A stretch of DNA of 64,000 bases. Origin: Polaromonas sp. YR568. Lineage in GTDB: Bacteria > Pseudomonadota > Gammaproteobacteria > Burkholderiales > Burkholderiaceae_C. Made by a program: the position numbers and the translations under genes. This document shows positions 62,387-64,000 of this stretch, piece after piece. The stretch covers positions 248,001-312,000 of the forward strand of contig NZ_FPBM01000003.1 in NCBI RefSeq assembly GCF_900116715.1. Direction: 5' to 3'. Position 1 is the first letter of the stretch, and each line of letters begins with the position of its first letter. The notes under the pieces are model-generated. The model saw only the letters and a list, made by a program, of their open reading frames with translations, made no database searches and was not told the DNA's origin.

Positions 62387-63508
62387 ATGAAACCCTTTCT
62401 CCGCCAAACCCTGGACCGCCAGCTTCTGCGCCTGCACGAGCTGGACGCCCTGCTGTCCGCCAGCGACGTGGTGAGCGACCTGGACCGCTTTCGCGCCCTG
62501 ACCCGTGAGCATGCCGAGGCCAGCGTGATCGCCGAGCAGTACACGCGGCTCACCACCCGCGAAGCCGACCTGGCCGGTGCCGAGGGCATGCTGCTGGAAG
62601 CCAAAAACGACCCCGAAATGGCCGCCATGGCCGAAGAAGAGATCAGCGCGGCCAAAGCCGATATCGCGCAGATCGACGAAGCCCTGCAGCTGATGTTGAT
62701 CCCCAAGGATCCGGACGATGCACGGGCGGCCTTTATCGAAATCCGCGCGGGCACGGGCGGCGACGAGTCGGCGCTGTTTGCCGGCGACCTGTGCCGCATG
62801 TACACCCGCTTTGCCGAGCGCAACCGCTGGCAGGTGGAGATCATCAGCGAGTCGCCCAGCGAGCTGGGCGGCTACAAGGAAGTGGTGCTGCGTATCGACG
62901 GGCCGCTGGATGTGATGGGTGTGGGCGTTTACGGCAAGCTGCGCTTCGAGTCGGGCGGCCACCGCGTGCAACGCGTGCCGGCTACTGAAACGCAGGGCCG
63001 CATCCACACCAGCGCCTGCACCGTGGCCGTGCTGCCCGAGCCGGACGAGACCGTCGCCATCCAGATCAACCCGGCCGACCTGCGGATCGACACCTACCGC
63101 GCCAGCGGCGCCGGCGGCCAGCACATCAACAAGACCGATTCGGCCGTGCGCATCACGCACTTGCCGACCGGCATCGTCGCCGAATGCCAGGAAGGCCGCA
63201 GCCAGCACAGCAACAAGGCCCAGGCGCTCAAGGTGCTGACCGCCCGTATCCACGAAAAAGACCGCTCCGAGCGCGCCGCCAAAGATGCCGCCATGCGCAA
63301 GGGCCTGATCGGCAGCGGCGACCGCAGCGACCGCATCCGCACCTACAACTTCCCGCAGGGGCGCCTGACCGACCACCGCATCAACCTGACGCTGTACAAG
63401 CTGCTGGCCATCATGGAAGGCGATATGGGCGATGTCGTAACAGCGCTGCAGGTGGCGCGCGGCGCGGAACTGCTGGCGGAGCTGGAGACCGCCAACAACG
63501 GGCTCTGA
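62387..63508 (+). CDS. prfA: Peptide chain release factor 1
   Basis: A 373-residue release factor that recognises UAA and UAG. The codon-reading tripeptide PAT lies in [17 protein letters not shown], and the catalytic GGQ in [20 protein letters not shown], where PrmC methylates the Gln. [20 protein letters not shown] and [17 protein letters not shown] are other family blocks. The start is the ATG at 62387; the longer open frame upstream runs into hemA. It follows hemA and precedes prmC by 14 bases. Confidence 0.95.
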   Translation: MKPFLRQTLDRQLLRLHELDALLSASDVVSDLDRFRALTREHAEASVIAEQYTRLTTREADLAGAEGMLLEAKNDPEMAAMAEEEISAAKADIAQIDEALQLMLIPKDPDDARAAFIEIRAGTGGDESALFAGDLCRMYTRFAERNRWQVEIISESPSELGGYKEVVLRIDGPLDVMGVGVYGKLRFESGGHRVQRVPATETQGRIHTSACTVAVLPEPDETVAIQINPADLRIDTYRASGAGGQHINKTDSAVRITHLPTGIVAECQEGRSQHSNKAQALKVLTARIHEKDRSERAAKDAAMRKGLIGSGDRSDRIRTYNFPQGRLTDHRINLTLYKLLAIMEGDMGDVVTALQVARGAELLAELETANNGL

Positions 63509-63522
63509 GCGTACTAATTTCG

Positions 63523-64000
63523 ATGAACCCGTCCACGACTTCACCCAGCTGCGCGCAAGCCCTGGCGGCCGCCCAAACCCTGGGGCTGGACCGCCTGGAC
63601 GCCCAGTTGCTGCTGCTGCATGCGCTCGGCAAGCCCGCTGATGCGCGCGCCTGGCTGCTGGCGCACGACACGGATGTGCTGCCGCCACAAACCGCCGAGG
63701 ACTTTCGCGCCCTGAGCCTGCGCCGGGCCGCCGGCGAGCCGCTGGCCTATATCGTGGGCAGCAAGGAATTTTTCGGCCTGGCTTTGCAGGTGGACGCCCG
63801 CGTGCTGGTGCCGCGGCCCGACACCGAGACGCTGGTGAACTGGGCGCTGGAAGTGTTGCAAAGCCCCGGCATGCTGGCAGCGCCGGAGATTCTGGACCTG
63901 GGCACAGGCAGCGGCGCGATTGCGCTGGCCATCGCGCACAGCCTGAAAACGGCTGGCCGCCAAGGTCATGTCGTTGCCGTAGATGCCAGTGCGGGCGCCC
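63523..64000 (+). CDS. prmC: Release factor glutamine methyltransferase, N-terminal part (partial)
   Basis: The frame starts at 63523 and is open to the window end, giving 159 residues. The N-terminal helical domain (LDRLDAQLLLLHALGK) is followed by LRRAAGEPLAYIVGSKEFFG, LVPRPDTETLVNWAL and SAM motif I EILDLGTGSGAIALAIA. The catalytic NPPY motif would lie beyond the window. The enzyme methylates the GGQ glutamine of RF1 and RF2, and its gene directly follows prfA. Confidence 0.93.
   Translation, partial: MNPSTTSPSCAQALAAAQTLGLDRLDAQLLLLHALGKPADARAWLLAHDTDVLPPQTAEDFRALSLRRAAGEPLAYIVGSKEFFGLALQVDARVLVPRPDTETLVNWALEVLQSPGMLAAPEILDLGTGSGAIALAIAHSLKTAGRQGHVVAVDASAGA

Noticed and set aside
62015..63688. 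A 557-codon minus-strand frame opposite hemA, prfA and prmC
   Set aside because: Antisense shadow.
1..64000. tRNA, rRNA, CRISPR arrays, insertion sequences and classical riboswitches
   Set aside because: No cloverleaf, spaced direct-repeat array, transposase or recognisable riboswitch core was seen when reading the gaps.

Overview
The window reads as ordinary chromosome of a high-GC betaproteobacterium of the order Burkholderiales, most likely family Comamonadaceae (Polaromonas/Rhodoferax/Variovorax-like). I infer this from protein styles, from Burkholderiales gene orders (gpsA-secB-grxC-rhodanese facing gpmA-ctp-moeB; ubiE-Tim44-ubiJ-ubiB-fmdB-DUF502-aspS-nudB-clsB; hemA-prfA-prmC) and from two families of short intergenic repeats that I associate with this group. 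No rRNA, tRNA, CRISPR array, transposase, prophage or plasmid gene was seen. Sixty-five protein genes are called; the first (metG) and the last (prmC) are cut by the window edges.

Layout. 1-7.5 kb: end of metG, a 7TMR-DISM membrane protein with a degenerate GGDEF domain, a SulP anion transporter, and a lysR / MFS transporter-uraD unit. 7.5-24.8 kb: a BamE-like lipoprotein, DUF3460, scpA, then a dense cofactor island: nadB, a TPR-methyltransferase, a fused pabB-pabC, nadA, nadC, panD, bioA-bioD-bioF, bioB, panB, panC, followed by two GNAT acetyltransferases and a cupin. 24.8-32.7 kb: gpsA, secB, grxC, rhodanese, gpmA, carboxy-terminal protease, moeB, AsmA-like protein. 33-38.5 kb: a two-component set (lone receiver, NarL/FixJ regulator, CHASE3 histidine kinase) next to a run of small envelope-stress type proteins (DUF1328, DUF883, YqjE-like, an unknown, two BON lipoproteins). 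38.7-43.4 kb: an SNase-like nuclease with a LexA-type box upstream, DUF429, a BLUF blue-light sensor directly behind folE, clsB and nudB. 43.4-51.2 kb: aspS and ubiquinone genes. 51.3-60.5 kb: a 1300-residue FAD/Fe-S oxidoreductase divergent from a complete ugpB-A-E-C-Q glycerol-3-phosphate uptake operon. 60.5-64 kb: a small membrane protein, hemA, prfA, prmC.

How it fits together. The first half supplies cofactors: NAD (nadA, nadB, nadC), biotin (bioA, D, F, B), pantothenate (panB, C, D; no ketopantoate reductase seen) and p-aminobenzoate; folate genes folE and nudB come later on the same strand as the BLUF sensor. Ubiquinone (ubiE, J, B) and heme (hemA) genes complete a respiratory picture. 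The ugp genes would bring in glycerol 3-phosphate and glycerophosphodiesters as a phosphate source, and a possible Pho box sits upstream.

The least expected signals are: a perfect CTG-N10-CAG LexA-type box upstream of a secreted nuclease; three inverted repeats, one resembling BvgA/RcsB-type sites, upstream of the receiver gene; the folE-BLUF pairing; and a dispersed repeat that forms part of the coding sequence of a membrane protein and perhaps of gpsA.
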